Shown piece after piece: positions 37,601-48,335 of a stretch of DNA of 64,000 nt. The notes beneath the pieces are model-generated. The model ran no database searches and was not told the DNA's origin. It was given only the letters and a program-made list of their open reading frames with translations. The DNA comes from Eutypa lata (lineage: Eukaryota > Ascomycota > Sordariomycetes > Xylariales > Diatrypaceae): the NCBI GenBank assembly GCA_022661535.1, contig JAKULF010000012.1, positions 496,001 through 560,000 of the forward strand, in the 5' to 3' direction. A program made the translations under genes and the position numbers. Every line of letters begins with the position of its first letter. Position 1 is the first letter of the stretch.

Positions 37601-38759
37601 TGACCACTCAAGACCAGTCTATGCAGTTCTCCATGGCCTTTTTCAGACCATGAAGTCAAAACGAAACAAGCCACAAAAGATCTAGTGAGCCTATCAGATG
37701 TCGTATTCAATAAGAGGCTTTCCTATCCTGTTCGCCCCCCTGGGTTTGCATTGGCTCACCCCACAATCCATTAGACGATCCACCATGTCTCCGAATTCCA
37801 CAGGGCGATCAACATGGTAGCATGGTGCATGGCTGAGGTCGACCGGTTCTTCATGACCACTACGATGTACCTCTTCCACGAAGGACGCAAGTTTATGCTA
37901 AACTATTACCTATCCGATCCAAGTGGGTCTTTCATAGAGGGAGCCATGTCTCTCCCCCGTTATTGTCATGTCCAATCATTATCGTTTGGGCTGCCGTTCC
38001 TGCAGCACTCATCGCTAGTTTCCCTGACTATCCTATCGCTGTGCATGACTACCTACATATAGGCGAGTTTGCGGTCTCCCTCCAACCTTTTTTCTTTTTC
38101 GCCTCTTTTCATCCTTATAAGACCCTCGTTACCGTCACCCAAGTCGTTCGTTTCGTTTCACACTCTCTTCACGCCTGTGGCATCCATCCAGTCTCTACGA
38201 CAAACAAACAACACTTGTGCAAGAGTCCTTCCTTCACTCATTCAAGGCTAGGTCCTTTTTTCCAAAATCGTGTTTCTTTGACTTCCGCCTGGAGCAGTAC
38301 TGTCTGACCCTTTGAGTTTTAACTCGGGAGAAACACCTCGATCGATCTCGCTCTCTATCAACTGATTATTAAGCTTTGTTCCGTGCCAACAAACAAAGCA
38401 GTCAAGGTTAGTCATATCCCTTCGCCTTTGCCTATGATTCATTGTTTTTTGCCTTCACAATGCCTTTGTTTGCCCAGTCATGTAGTCATCAAGGACACTA
38501 TAAGAAAAATCCAGAAAGGAACGTTGATTCTAGATCGCTTTCTCAACACTACTTCTTTAAGGTCTGAGACAAACAAAAAAATTCATCACCATGTATATTT
38601 ATATTATGTATTGGGCTCTCTGCTAACTGGCTTAGCTTCACCGGACCAACAATCTGTCAAAATACAAGCACTCATTCTACAAATTCATTTCTACACTACA
38701 TTTGAGATTTTCTCGCTGGAACGAAAAGAACGCATCTCATCACCCACCTTCAAACCACA
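34610..38759. other. 4-kb intergenic region upstream of the AA11 LPMO
   Basis: No gene is supported. ORFs of 60-145 codons (for example 38383-38823, 37092-37340 and 35246-35560) lack motifs, splice partners and codon bias. The last ~700 bases are pyrimidine-rich on the plus strand (CTTTCCTTC-like tracts, CAAACAAACAA), typical of a long fungal 5' leader and core promoter for the LPMO gene. Around 36,440-36,600 there is a GC-rich, C-run patch without coding character. Confidence 0.5.
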
Positions 38760-39860
38760 ATGTTTTTCACCAAGACTCTCGCTGCTTCCGGGCTATTGGC
38801 CGTTGCCAATGCCCATATGTTGATGAAGAGCCCCGTGCCCTTCTCCTCGCAAAATTCCAATGCTTATGGCTACAACTCTCCCTTGTTGCCAGACGGTAGC
38901 AACTTCCCCTGCAAGTACAAGGGACCCGACACATACAAGGAAGGTGAAGTCAACACGTACGCCCAAGGGTCCAAGCAGACTCTCCAGACCATCGGCCAGG
39001 CCGTTCACGGCGGAGGCAGCTGTCAAATCAGCATCACCTACGACACGGCGCCATCCAAGGACTCGGTCTGGAAGGTCATCCACAGCATCGAGGGTGGTTG
39101 CCCCGCAAGAGACACCATCGGCAACTTGGGCGCGAACCCCGAAGCAATCAACCCTAACACCTACGAGTTCACCGTCCCAGAGGACCTCCCTGCCGGCAAG
39201 GGTGTGGTAGCGTGGACCTGGCTCAACAAGATCGGTAACCGTGAGTTCTACATGAACTGCGGAGCTGTCGAGGTGACCGGTAGCGGTGGTTCCAAGGAGG
39301 CCTACAACGCGCTCCCCGACATGGCGGTTCTCAACTTCGCCTCCACGGAGACGAACGCCAAGGACAAGGACACCAAGTTCGCCAACCCCGGAGACTCTCT
39401 GGAGAACAACCTCGGCGCCGACTTTTACCTCCAGACTGGCAACGGCTTCGGCGGTGGCAAGGCCACTGTTGCGCCGGAACCTAGCACAACGGCTGCTGCC
39501 GCTCCGAGTGCGTCCGCGCCCGGCGGTGTCTTCGTCACCATTCCTACGAGCGCCGCCGCTGCTCCCACATCCGCTCCCGCTACGAGTGCTGTCGAGGCTC
39601 CGACCTCCGTCGTCGCCTCAACTCCCGCCGCTGCCCCCACCGGTGGGTCTGGTAGCGGTTCCAGCGGCGCTCTTACCGGTCCCTGCACGACCGAGGGCAC
39701 CTTCAACTGCATCGGTGGCAGCTCATTCCAGCAGTGCGCCAGCGGCTCGTGGAGCGCCGTCATCCCCATGGCTGCCGGCACTCAGTGCACCGCGGGCCAG
39801 TCGACCAACATGAAGATCGCTGCCGCCAAGAAGCGCTCTGCCCGTGTTTTCCGTGCTTAG
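38760..39860 (+). CDS. AA11 lytic polysaccharide monooxygenase with C-terminal X278-like module
   Basis: A single exon encodes 366 residues. Residues 1-18 are a signal peptide ending ANA, leaving His19 (HMLMKSP) as the mature N-terminus and first copper ligand. His83 (QAVHGGGSCQIS) is the likely second ligand of the histidine brace, and the Tyr in NREFYMNCGAVEV fits the axial position. AA11 enzymes oxidatively cleave chitin outside the cell. A Ser/Thr/Ala/Pro-rich linker, probably O-glycosylated, spans roughly residues 230-305. It is followed by a small Cys-rich module (CTTEGTFNCIGGSSFQQC... to CTAG) like the X278 chitin-binding module found on other AA11 proteins. The C-terminus is basic (AAKKRSARVFRA). 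The start is the only ATG giving a signal peptide that ends directly before His. A role in fungal wall remodelling, nutrition or insect/fungal chitin use is inferred. Confidence 0.95.
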   Translation: MFFTKTLAASGLLAVANAHMLMKSPVPFSSQNSNAYGYNSPLLPDGSNFPCKYKGPDTYKEGEVNTYAQGSKQTLQTIGQAVHGGGSCQISITYDTAPSKDSVWKVIHSIEGGCPARDTIGNLGANPEAINPNTYEFTVPEDLPAGKGVVAWTWLNKIGNREFYMNCGAVEVTGSGGSKEAYNALPDMAVLNFASTETNAKDKDTKFANPGDSLENNLGADFYLQTGNGFGGGKATVAPEPSTTAAAAPSASAPGGVFVTIPTSAAAAPTSAPATSAVEAPTSVVASTPAAAPTGGSGSGSSGALTGPCTTEGTFNCIGGSSFQQCASGSWSAVIPMAAGTQCTAGQSTNMKIAAAKKRSARVFRA

Positions 39861-40323
39861 ATAAAAGTTGAAAAGAGCTTCCAGGCGGGGCGTGTTCAAG
39901 TTAGCGGTTCTTTGAGGAGGCGGGGGTTAGTTAGGCGTTGACCGGGCTTGGCTACATTTAACGTTAGATTTTGCATGAAACGCATTCATTGTACATATTT
40001 TTGTCTCACTTTCTTTCAAAAAGTATACCCATCATGAAATGACAACAAGGTTTCGATTTACTATTTATTTCCGACATATCTTGACATGACCTTTTCTGCA
40101 AAACGTAAGCCCACCCTGAGCAACTCGAGAAGCGAGTTGTTGAGGCGAGTAATGAGAGCAATATGAGATGTTATCTTTACCGCTCAGACTCAGTCCTGTC
40201 TTCACGTAACTGTCGTTTATTATAATATCTACGGCCTATGTCATAAGGCGATCAAGTCAACTTGGTGCGAAATTAGTGATTCATTTCATATCATCTATAA
40301 GCAGCCATAATAAACCATTACAT
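39861..40323. other. Convergent 3' intergenic region
   Basis: Spacer between the LPMO stop and the 3' end of the minus-strand coiled-coil gene. It is AT-rich around 40,010-40,090 and holds both 3' UTRs. No gene is seen. Confidence 0.5.
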
Positions 40324-41449
40324 TTACAAATTATCAGTGCAGTAGTCCTCCGACTGTACCATCAGCCTCCATTCATCAAGAGAACATGGCTGTAACTTCC
40401 TCTCCGGCTTCAGAGCCTCCCCTCCGTTCCGTCTAACCCTTGCCAGCTCAAGACATAATCTGGCTTGATGCCCCAGACCCAACAACACAGTTGTCTTCAT
40501 GTGGTTTAGCTCTGAGGCCATCCTCCGGTCGTAAGATGTTATAACGGGATCATCTGTCGTTGGGGCCATCCACTTCGTCGCCACCATAGCTTCCACTCTC
40601 GTCTTGCTTTCTTTTTATTTGGATTGGGCCCTGAGGCCTGTCCCTGGGCGACATTTTGCGATGACGGGGATGGTATCATGGTAGACTGAGTCTGCAGGAC
40701 AAGGTTTAGCACCCGTTCGAGAGGGCTTACCATCCGCTCGAGAAGATCTTCCGGTCAGCGTCTCTGTCTCGTTTGAGAGCCATCATTTCTTGTTTGAGCG
40801 ACGTAATGGTCTCCTGGTCAGCCTCCCGGGCATCCCTGACATCTAGGCCAAAATCTGCAAGTTTCTTGTCCAAATCCTTCCCAAAATTCTCGTAATCAGC
40901 TCCGTGCTCCTCGCAGTCAGCTCGGTGAGTCTCTGCTTGGTGTTCGAGCTTCAAGATGGAGGCAGCAAAGTTGTCTGCATTCATCTTCAGCTTTGCCGTA
41001 TCCTTTTTGTCAGATAAGGAACGATGCTTTCTGATCTCTTCGCCTATGACGGCCCTCAGCTCTGGCGAAAGGATGATATCGGTCTTGACCATGTCGAGTC
41101 CGAGCTCAATCCGCTTTTTAGTAAAGCGGTTCTGTTCATATAATTGAACGATTGCGTCTTTAAGAACGTCAGAAAATTGGCGAGTCAATGCATCGCCGGT
41201 TGCGTGCGGGGAGGGATTCTTGATCTCGAAACTGCGTAAGGGATCCTCCTGGCTTTGATAGCCGTGCCGAATCCCAGCAGCCTTGGAAATCGTAGAGTTT
41301 AAAGCCGCCGCATCGTCGAGCGTTGACTTCTTGAATGATTCCGCTAACTGATCAACAGATTCCCCTTGGATGGGGCCCTCTTTCTGGGTTCCGGTGTTGT
41401 CTGGAACCGGCGGATGTGGCATACCGCCTTGGTCGTTCTCGCCGTCCAT
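40324..41449 (-). CDS. Predicted coiled-coil protein of unknown function (3' exon structure uncertain)
   Basis: The first exon is solid: 41449 to about 40733 encodes ~238 residues. They start MDGENDQGGMPHPPVPDN, continue with an acidic/Ser-rich segment, then a long charged helix (RFTKKRIELGLDMVKTDI, EEIRKHRSLSDKKDTAKLK, DADRKIFSSG) of coiled-coil character. A GTAAGC donor follows at 40732. Unspliced, the frame stops at once (product 240 aa). Downstream, a protein-like frame (SYDRRMASELNHMKTTVLL, then LARVRRNGGEALKPERK, ending YCTDNL, TAA near 40,324) is reached if an AAAG acceptor near 40,614 is used. A CAG acceptor near 40,648 would instead give a short basic tail (RPQGPIQIKRKQDE). I cannot choose between them without transcripts. 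I recognise no family. A short CT-rich 5' leader lies upstream. Confidence 0.5.
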
Positions 41450-42530
41450 GGGGATGATGGGTGGTGGTCAAGCAGGATCTAAAGTGAAACCCAGGTTAAT
41501 GAATTTGAATTGAATATGTCTATGGTAGAGATGTTATTCGGTATTAAGGAATACTTACATTTCTGGTTAATGATTGCTTGTAAGGTAGGGGAATGTGCAG
41601 AATTAGGCGGATGGATTGGTTGAGGAGATTGTAGAAACACCAATCCTGGGAAAGTTTGGTGTTTGAGAGTAAAGAACGAGAAGTTTTTTTCTTCTTCTTC
41701 TTGACACAGGCTACCTTGATAGCCATTCAAATTGGATTAGACTGGTAGGAAAGTCTGCTCTAGGTACAATTTGGCTGTATGTTCAATATAGCTGTAGTCT
41801 AACGTGGCTGTATTCCAATACGGCTGTAGAGGTAACTTGTTAAGGCAACTACCTATATGATATTCCGGTTCTTTCCCCGCTACACACTTGGGAGGCTGTT
41901 CAAACTTCTCTTCCTGCGTAACTTCTTATTTCTTCGGTATACAATGGACCAGGAGCAGCGGTTTGATCCTCTGCTGGGCCATCTAGTTATAACATAGTCT
42001 GCCGCTGGTCTAACTTTAAACGAGGCACGCCTGTAAAACTCAATAGAAGCGTATGGCGGAGAAAATGCAAGAGTAAATCTTTAAGATACCTCGAAATTAA
42101 AAACAGCAAAAGAGCAAATCGGCTACAGAGACGGACATTATGTTTTTCCCCTTAAGAAATCAAGTAATTGGCAAATGTGGCAAGGCTATTGCTTGAGGCT
42201 ACTAGGCCAAACAGACTATGCGTGGTATCAAAGTTTATCAGCAATAAGTATCACAAATCAGCGGGTTGAAGTGTGTAAGTACCCTTCATTTATTAACAGA
42301 GCACTGCAGTAAATTCCTTTCCCGTTTTTGAGTAAGTTGTTGCCAAATCGAATGACTTGTTAAAATGTAAATTCGGATAATAAATACTTATTTAATAACA
42401 GTTAATTCACTATTTCATAATTAATAGCAAAAAAATGTTCATTTCAATTACAAGATAATTATGGTATAAAAAGGGTTGTTGTTTTATTATTATTTGAAAT
42501 GTTCAACTATGTAGACAACTTATGTAAGCC
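41450..42530. other. Non-coding, moderately AT-rich region
   Basis: This holds the promoter and 5' leader of the coiled-coil gene and an AT-rich stretch around 42,350-42,500. There are repeats of GGCTGTA-type words at 41,770-41,830 (tggctgtatg, tggctgtatt, cggctgtaga). No gene is supported. Confidence 0.45.
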
Positions 42531-43131
42531 TTAACCTCCTCTCTTTGTAGGAATTCCGAGCAACTCAGAATCGTCATCGGAAGTCGGGCCATTAATGCAC
42601 TCGAAATCTGCTGTAATGGTTAATACATTGGTCTTAACTTAATAGGCTCATATAGCGCAAACCGACGTACCTTGACCATAGTCTCGAATGATGGTTTGAA
42701 AGTTTTTGATATCATCCTCTTTCTCCAATGCACGGAATTGTCTTTTGGCAAGATTGCGTTCCTAAACCCTTTGCTTCTTAGGGAGGAATACGGCAGATGA
42801 AGGGCTCTCGGGATTCTTCTTCTTGAAACCGGTCATTGTATATGTGTATGCAGGTATAGAAAGCATGGAAGGCGTACACACACACGTACAACTGCTGGCT
42901 CGAGAAGGGAGAAGGCCGAGGAGGACCTCAAGAAGATAGTGACTCGCAAAGCTGATGGTTTCCTGGAGTAGAGAGTTAATGAAAGTATGTGAGGTGTTCC
43001 TAGTTTCTGTCAGCTATTACAGCCTTTCCATTGATGTTGTTAGGAGCTTCCAATCCACTGACTTTGATGATGGATGGGTCAGACGGGTTGTCCTGAGTTG
43101 TTGAATGGATGATTTTATCCTTGTTCACCAT
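42531..43131 (-). CDS. Possible small orphan gene (93 aa, three exons) or degraded gene
   Basis: Three coding-like segments on the minus strand join in phase: 43131-43021 (MVNKDKIIHSTTQDN...), 42761-42671 (ERNLAKRQFRALEKEDD...) and 42610-42531 (DFECINGPTSDDDSELLG..., stop TAA). The second intron is convincing (GTACGT donor at 42670, TTACAG acceptor, 60 bp). The first is long for this genome (259 bp, GTAATA...TTTAG). Alternatively a frame starting at ATG 42836 (MTGFKKKNPESPSS) runs into the same second exon, but it has an in-frame TAG at 42764-42762 and would be a pseudogene. The product would be very hydrophilic, with no domain I recognise. Confidence 0.3.
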
Positions 43132-43938
43132 GATGAATCGTCAACCAGCTGGGAGGGGCTACTAATAAGAGTTCTAGGTTAATAGATGTAGTTTATATGG
43201 TGATGACGAAGGGAAAGATAAAGTAGTATGCGAGTAAATAACTATACACTTACTGTTTTTATTGGCGCTTGATAGTTAGAGATGAGAATGTTGTTGTAGG
43301 TTGTGAAATGGTATGAACCGCTTGTGGATTGTAGAAAATTAATTAAGTTGGAGGAGGGGAAAGTTGAATGGTAGGTAGTAGGCTAGAAAGAAAGAAACTT
43401 TTTTCTCTTGTATGTCTAGAGTACCTACGTTATTAGGTACTTTTTCACCTTTCCATTTGAATGTGGCTACATGTGTGTACCTACACGTAGGTATGTACGT
43501 ATGTATATGCTGGGAGACGCCTTTTTTTTCTTTCAAGCAGTGCATGAGATCGGGAATCATCACATCAGTTTGAATATTATACGATGGCGTACTTGATGTT
43601 ACAAAATCCAATACCTCCTAGGTTACCATGATATATGATGTTAGCTAAGATATATACGAGGCTTAATGATATTAATGTGCCTAAGCAACAAGATAAAAGG
43701 CCAGCAATACTAATCATTATTATCTAAAGGCTAGCAGCCAGTACTAAGGTAGTAATTGATAGGTATTGAAATATCCGTATGTCCAATAAATTAGCCAGAT
43801 TTCAAGAAACTTTGCGATATCTCTCAAGCTTAGTATATACTAATAATAATCGTCAAATTATTTTAACAAAAGGGCAAAAAAAAAGAAAGGAAACAGTGGC
43901 CGATTGGGAAGACAATTTAGGAAAGTATTTAGACTTAC
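43132..43938. other. Non-coding interval with one further coding-like patch
   Basis: This interval is mostly AT-rich non-coding sequence with TACGTAGGTATGTACG-type tracts at 43,430-43,505. A minus-strand patch at about 43,611-43,520 reads DFVTSSTPSYNIQTDVM without a workable splice frame to its neighbours. It may belong to the same decayed locus. Confidence 0.35.
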
Positions 43939-44116
43939 TTCGAAATCCCCAACGCTGGATGCGTTCCACGACACTTGATGCGTCCCCAGGTGCCTGCTTA
44001 TCCGTATCCATAATCTGTTTTATCTCAGCCTGCAGTTGACATTTAGCTCGATATCTTCTGGGCTTATTATCTGCTTGTAATTCACTTTGTTTCACAAATT
44101 GTTTGGCGTGGTGCAT
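43939..44116 (-). pseudogene. Coding-like exon, orphan fragment (about 59 aa)
   Basis: From ATG at 44116 the minus strand encodes MHHAKQFVKQSELQADNKPR, a basic segment, then QAEIKQIMDTDKQAPGDASS and VVERIQRWGF. It reaches a perfect GTAAGT donor at 43938. An AACAG acceptor lies immediately upstream of the ATG, so it could be an internal exon. Composition (Lys/Gln/Glu-rich, amphipathic) looks like real protein, unlike surrounding frames. A candidate acceptor near 43,620 would give only about a dozen further codons before a stop. I regard it as a short gene or relic, family unknown. Confidence 0.3.
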
Positions 44117-44119
44117 CAC

Positions 44120-45250
44120 CTGTTGGGTGAGTGTAGAATGTACGTCACGGGTGGCTCGGAGTCACAATACCAAGAGTCACAACTTGTGCCTGAATGACAA
44201 GCATATGTATAGCTTCTCACTATTCGCGATACTTTCATTACGATATATTCATCTAAGGGTGGTAAAATACCATCGTTGTTGGATCTTGAGAATGGGATAC
44301 TAATCTAGTTGTAGCCCACAGATGTAGTCTGTGATAGACATGAGACTCGTATACAAGAATAGTCTAACGTATATCGACTTATTCTATAGCACTCTGTGAT
44401 CTGAGCCGTCGAATTTATGAACTTTACTGCTTTGGTACTGCCAAATGATGTCTTGTTCTTGCTTGCCTAGATAGAGCTATGCTACAGTTCAATATAATGA
44501 AATATATTAGTATTCCTGACGTTAGGTGCGTGGTGTTATATCGACATGTCTAGGATATCTAGGAACCATCCATTGGTTTAGCTCAGCAGAACCTTTTCGG
44601 GAGCATCGCCAACTCAGTGATAGTCCTCCTTTCTTTGCGATGTCCTGATCGCCGAACGCAGCAGTAGTAGTATGATTTCAAGTCCAGCCTCCGATTGAAG
44701 AATAGCTTAACTTACGAGATTAAAGGCAGATGTTACAGTAAGAAATTCCGACTAGAATTAATAAGCATCTTAGGAACAATCACTATTGAGATTAACATGC
44801 AATCGATGACAATATAATACCAAGTTGACCGGTTCTCACAACTACCTATAATTATGTGTTGGCCATATTGGCATTGCGTGTATCTAAGACGTTTGTTTCT
44901 ATTTATACACAGTTGCCAACGCTGAATTATGATTGGCCATAGTACTAGCAGCTTGAAATAAAATAAAAACGCCGGTTGTGTCCAACCTGCTAGTGACGTT
45001 CTATCCACTTCGCTTACTAGCGCACCTTAGCTGCTGACAATATAATGGAGGTTACACGGTAACTACGAAGTGTCTGTCTGCGTGGCATTCCTGTCTTTAA
45101 AGACGTAGTTAAACCTATACGAGCTAGAGTTAATGAGTATGAGGGTTCGATGCATACGCAAATTTAGTATCATGATTAGGTGTAGAATTGTCTGTAAAGG
45201 GGCTGTTATACGACGTACGTGTTGTATTATTGACCCATCTAACATACCTA
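44120..45250. other. Non-coding region left of the MITE and AT island 2
   Basis: Short ORFs on both strands (44103-44303, 44733-45008, 45063-45368) show no motif. AT content is moderately high. No gene or RNA is supported. Confidence 0.45.
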
Positions 45251-45251
45251 C

Positions 45252-45387
45252 CAAGCGGTGGACAAAAAAATTGTCAGAAACCACCCGATTTCGCACTATC
45301 CGCACTGTCCCCGCACCACCAAAATCACATACAAAACACCGATTATAGGCCAGTGCGAGTTTTGACAATTTTTTTGTCTACCGCTTG
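45252..45387. mobile_element. 136-bp MITE-like element with 26-bp terminal inverted repeats
   Basis: The left end CAAGCGGTGGACAAAAAAAT (continuing TTGTCA) and the right end's reverse complement CAAGCGGTAGACAAAAAAAT (continuing TTGTCA) match at 24 of 26 positions. Each end is immediately flanked by CCTAC (45247-45251 and 45388-45392), a likely 5-bp target-site duplication; a TA duplication within it is the alternative reading. The interior has no ORF of its own, and a TCGCACT word near both inner ends suggests the inverted repeat once extended further. This is the structure of a non-autonomous DNA transposon. The superfamily is not recognised. It lies about 70 bp left of AT island 2 and is itself not RIP-mutated. 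Confidence 0.75.
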
Positions 45388-45454
45388 CCTACATACAGGG
45401 ATACACAAAACACGTGTTATGAGCCTTAACACGTGCGTAACACGGACCCACCCG

Positions 45455-48335
45455 TATTATATTAAAACACTTATATTAATCGTTACGTTATATAATATAA
45501 TAATATTATATTAATATTTTTTTATATAATAATTAATTATATTTATATTTATTTTTAATTATATTAAAATAATATTAAAAAACGTTATTATTTATGTTTT
45601 TTTATAATTATAATATTATTTTTAAATTTAAATATGTTTTTATATTTTAAAAATATTAAAAAAAATAAATAAAAATAAATTTATAAAATTTATAAATATT
45701 ATTAAAAAATCTTTATAATTAATTTAAATATTTTAAAAATAATAATATATTTAAAAAAAAATATAATTTATATTATAATTTTTAATTAAAAAATATTAAA
45801 TTTTTTTTTAAAATAAATAAAAAAATATTAATAAAAGTTTATTATTATAAAATTTTAAAACTTTAAAATATTTTTTTTTATTTTAAAATTATACGTATAA
45901 TATATTATAATAATAAATTTTTTAATAAATATAATAATATTAATATAATTATTTTTATTAAAAAATTACGTTTTAATTTTAAATCGTTAAATAAAACGGT
46001 TTTAATTAATAAACTTTTTAATTAAATATATTAAAAATATTTTTTTAAAATTAAAAAAATTATTTAAAAGTTTAAATATATTAATATTATTTTTAATAAC
46101 TTAAATAATTTCGTTAAATATTACGTTTTAAATTTTTTATTTTAATTTTTTATTAAATTAATTTTTTATTAAAAAATAATTAATATTAAAAGTATTTAAT
46201 TAATTATAAATAATTATTTTATTATTTTATTTTTAATATTTTAAAAATTTATAAATAAAAATTTAAAATTTTTTAATAATATTAATATAAATATTTACGA
46301 AATAATAAAAATTATATATTATTAAATTATTATTTTAAAAAAATATATAATTTTATTTTATAATTTATAAATATTTTTAAAAGTTTATATTTATAATATA
46401 ATTATTTATAAAATATAAAACGATAAAATAAAAATAAAATAAAAGTTTTATTATAAATGTAAATTATTAATTTATTATTAATTTATTATTAATTTATTTT
46501 ATAATTTATATATTAATTTAATATTAATAAAATAATTATTTAATAAAAATTTTAATAATATTATTTTTAATTTTACTTTAATAATTACGTTATTTTAATT
46601 GTTTTTTTAAATTATTTTAATATTATTATTAATTTAAATTTTATAAATTTTAAAAAACGTATTAAATTAAAAAAAAATATTATTAATAATTAATAATTTT
46701 AATTATTTTTTTTAACGTTTTTTTAAATTATTAAAATTATTTTAAAAATATAATTAACTTTTAAATTTAATAAAGTATATTTTAATTATATAATATTTAA
46801 ATAATTAAATATTAAAATTATTTAAAAAATTTTATATATAAATTAAAATATAATTTTTTAATTTATTAATTAAAAAAAGTTATAAAATATAATAAACGAT
46901 TAATTTAAAAAATAAATAAATAATATTAATTAAATTATTTAAATTTTAAATTTTTTAAATTTAAACGTATTATTTCGTATTAATTAATAACATTAAATAA
47001 TAAATTTTATTAAAGTTTATATATTTAATAATTAAATAAATAAAATTATTATTATATTTTACGCTTTTAAAATAAATAAAGATTTATTTAATAAAATTTT
47101 AAATTTATTATAAAATAATTATAAAATAAAAAATTATTAATATATAATTAAAATATTAAAAAATAAATTAATATAATTAATTATATATTTAAATTAAATT
47201 ATTTTTAATTTTATTTTTTTAAAACGATTTTTTTAAATTATAAATTATATATAAAACGTTTAATATAATAAATTTAAATCGAAAAAAATAAATAAATTAA
47301 TATTTATTTATATAAATTTAAAAATTTTAAAACGAATTATTTTTAATTAATTTTTAAAATTATTTAATATTATAATAAATAAATAAATTAATAAATTAAA
47401 ATAATAAATTTTTAATAAAATAATTATTAATTTAAAAAATTAAAATTAAAATAATAATTAATTAAAATTAAAATAATTTATTTAACGAAAAAATTTATAT
47501 TATAAATTTAAAAAATATATATTTCGTTTTAATATTATATATTATATTTATAATATATATATTAATATAATATTATATATATTATATATAATACGTATTT
47601 TAAAAATTAATTTTTTATTTATATATTAAATATAATATAATTAATTTAATTTAATTTAATTTATAAATAAATTACGTAATTTAATTATTAAATAAATTTT
47701 TTTATTATTTAATTTAATAAAAAACCATTTAAAAAATATAATTATAATTATATTTTTATTTTTATTTAATTATTATAATACTTTTATTAATAATAAAAAT
47801 AAAATAATAAATTTATAAATTTATAATTTTCGTTATAACTTTATTAATTTTTTATTTAAATTTTTTATTTCGATTTTTTAATTATTATATTATTAATTAA
47901 TAATTTTATAAATTTTTATTTAATTATTAAACTTTTAATTATTATTATATTATTAATTAAATAATTAATTATTAAATAATTAATTTCGTTATTAATTTTA
48001 ATTTTTTAAATTTTTAATATTAATTATTAAATTTATTTATTTATTATATTATTAATTTAATTATTAAGTAATCGTTAATTTAATCGTTAATTAATTTATT
48101 AAGTTATTAATTAATCGTTAATTAATTTAATAAATTATTAATTTATTAATTATTAAAATTATTATATAATTTATTAAATACATTATTAAAATCGTTATTA
48201 TTAAAGTTATCGTCGTCGTTATTAATTAACGAAATTATTTATTACGAATATTTAATTATTATATTTATTATTTATAAATAAATTTTTTTTTATAAAGTTA
48301 TTAACGTTATCGTTTATATCGATAAAGTTGCAAAG
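45455..48335. other. AT island 2: ~2.9-kb RIP-mutated isochore
   Basis: The same extreme AT composition and CA/TG, CC/GG depletion as island 1 begins abruptly after CACCCGTATTATATT near 45,455 and ends near 48,335. No long ORF survives. Simple motifs such as TTATTAATTAATCG recur around 47,990-48,130 (ATTAATCGTTAATTAATTTA-like), which may be a short decayed tandem array. The source element is not identifiable by eye. Confidence 0.88.

Noticed and set aside
45063..45514. Overlapping ORFs of 71-108 codons on both strands
   Set aside because: They cross the MITE and its inverted repeats and run into the AT island; explained by the element's low stop density, not by a gene.
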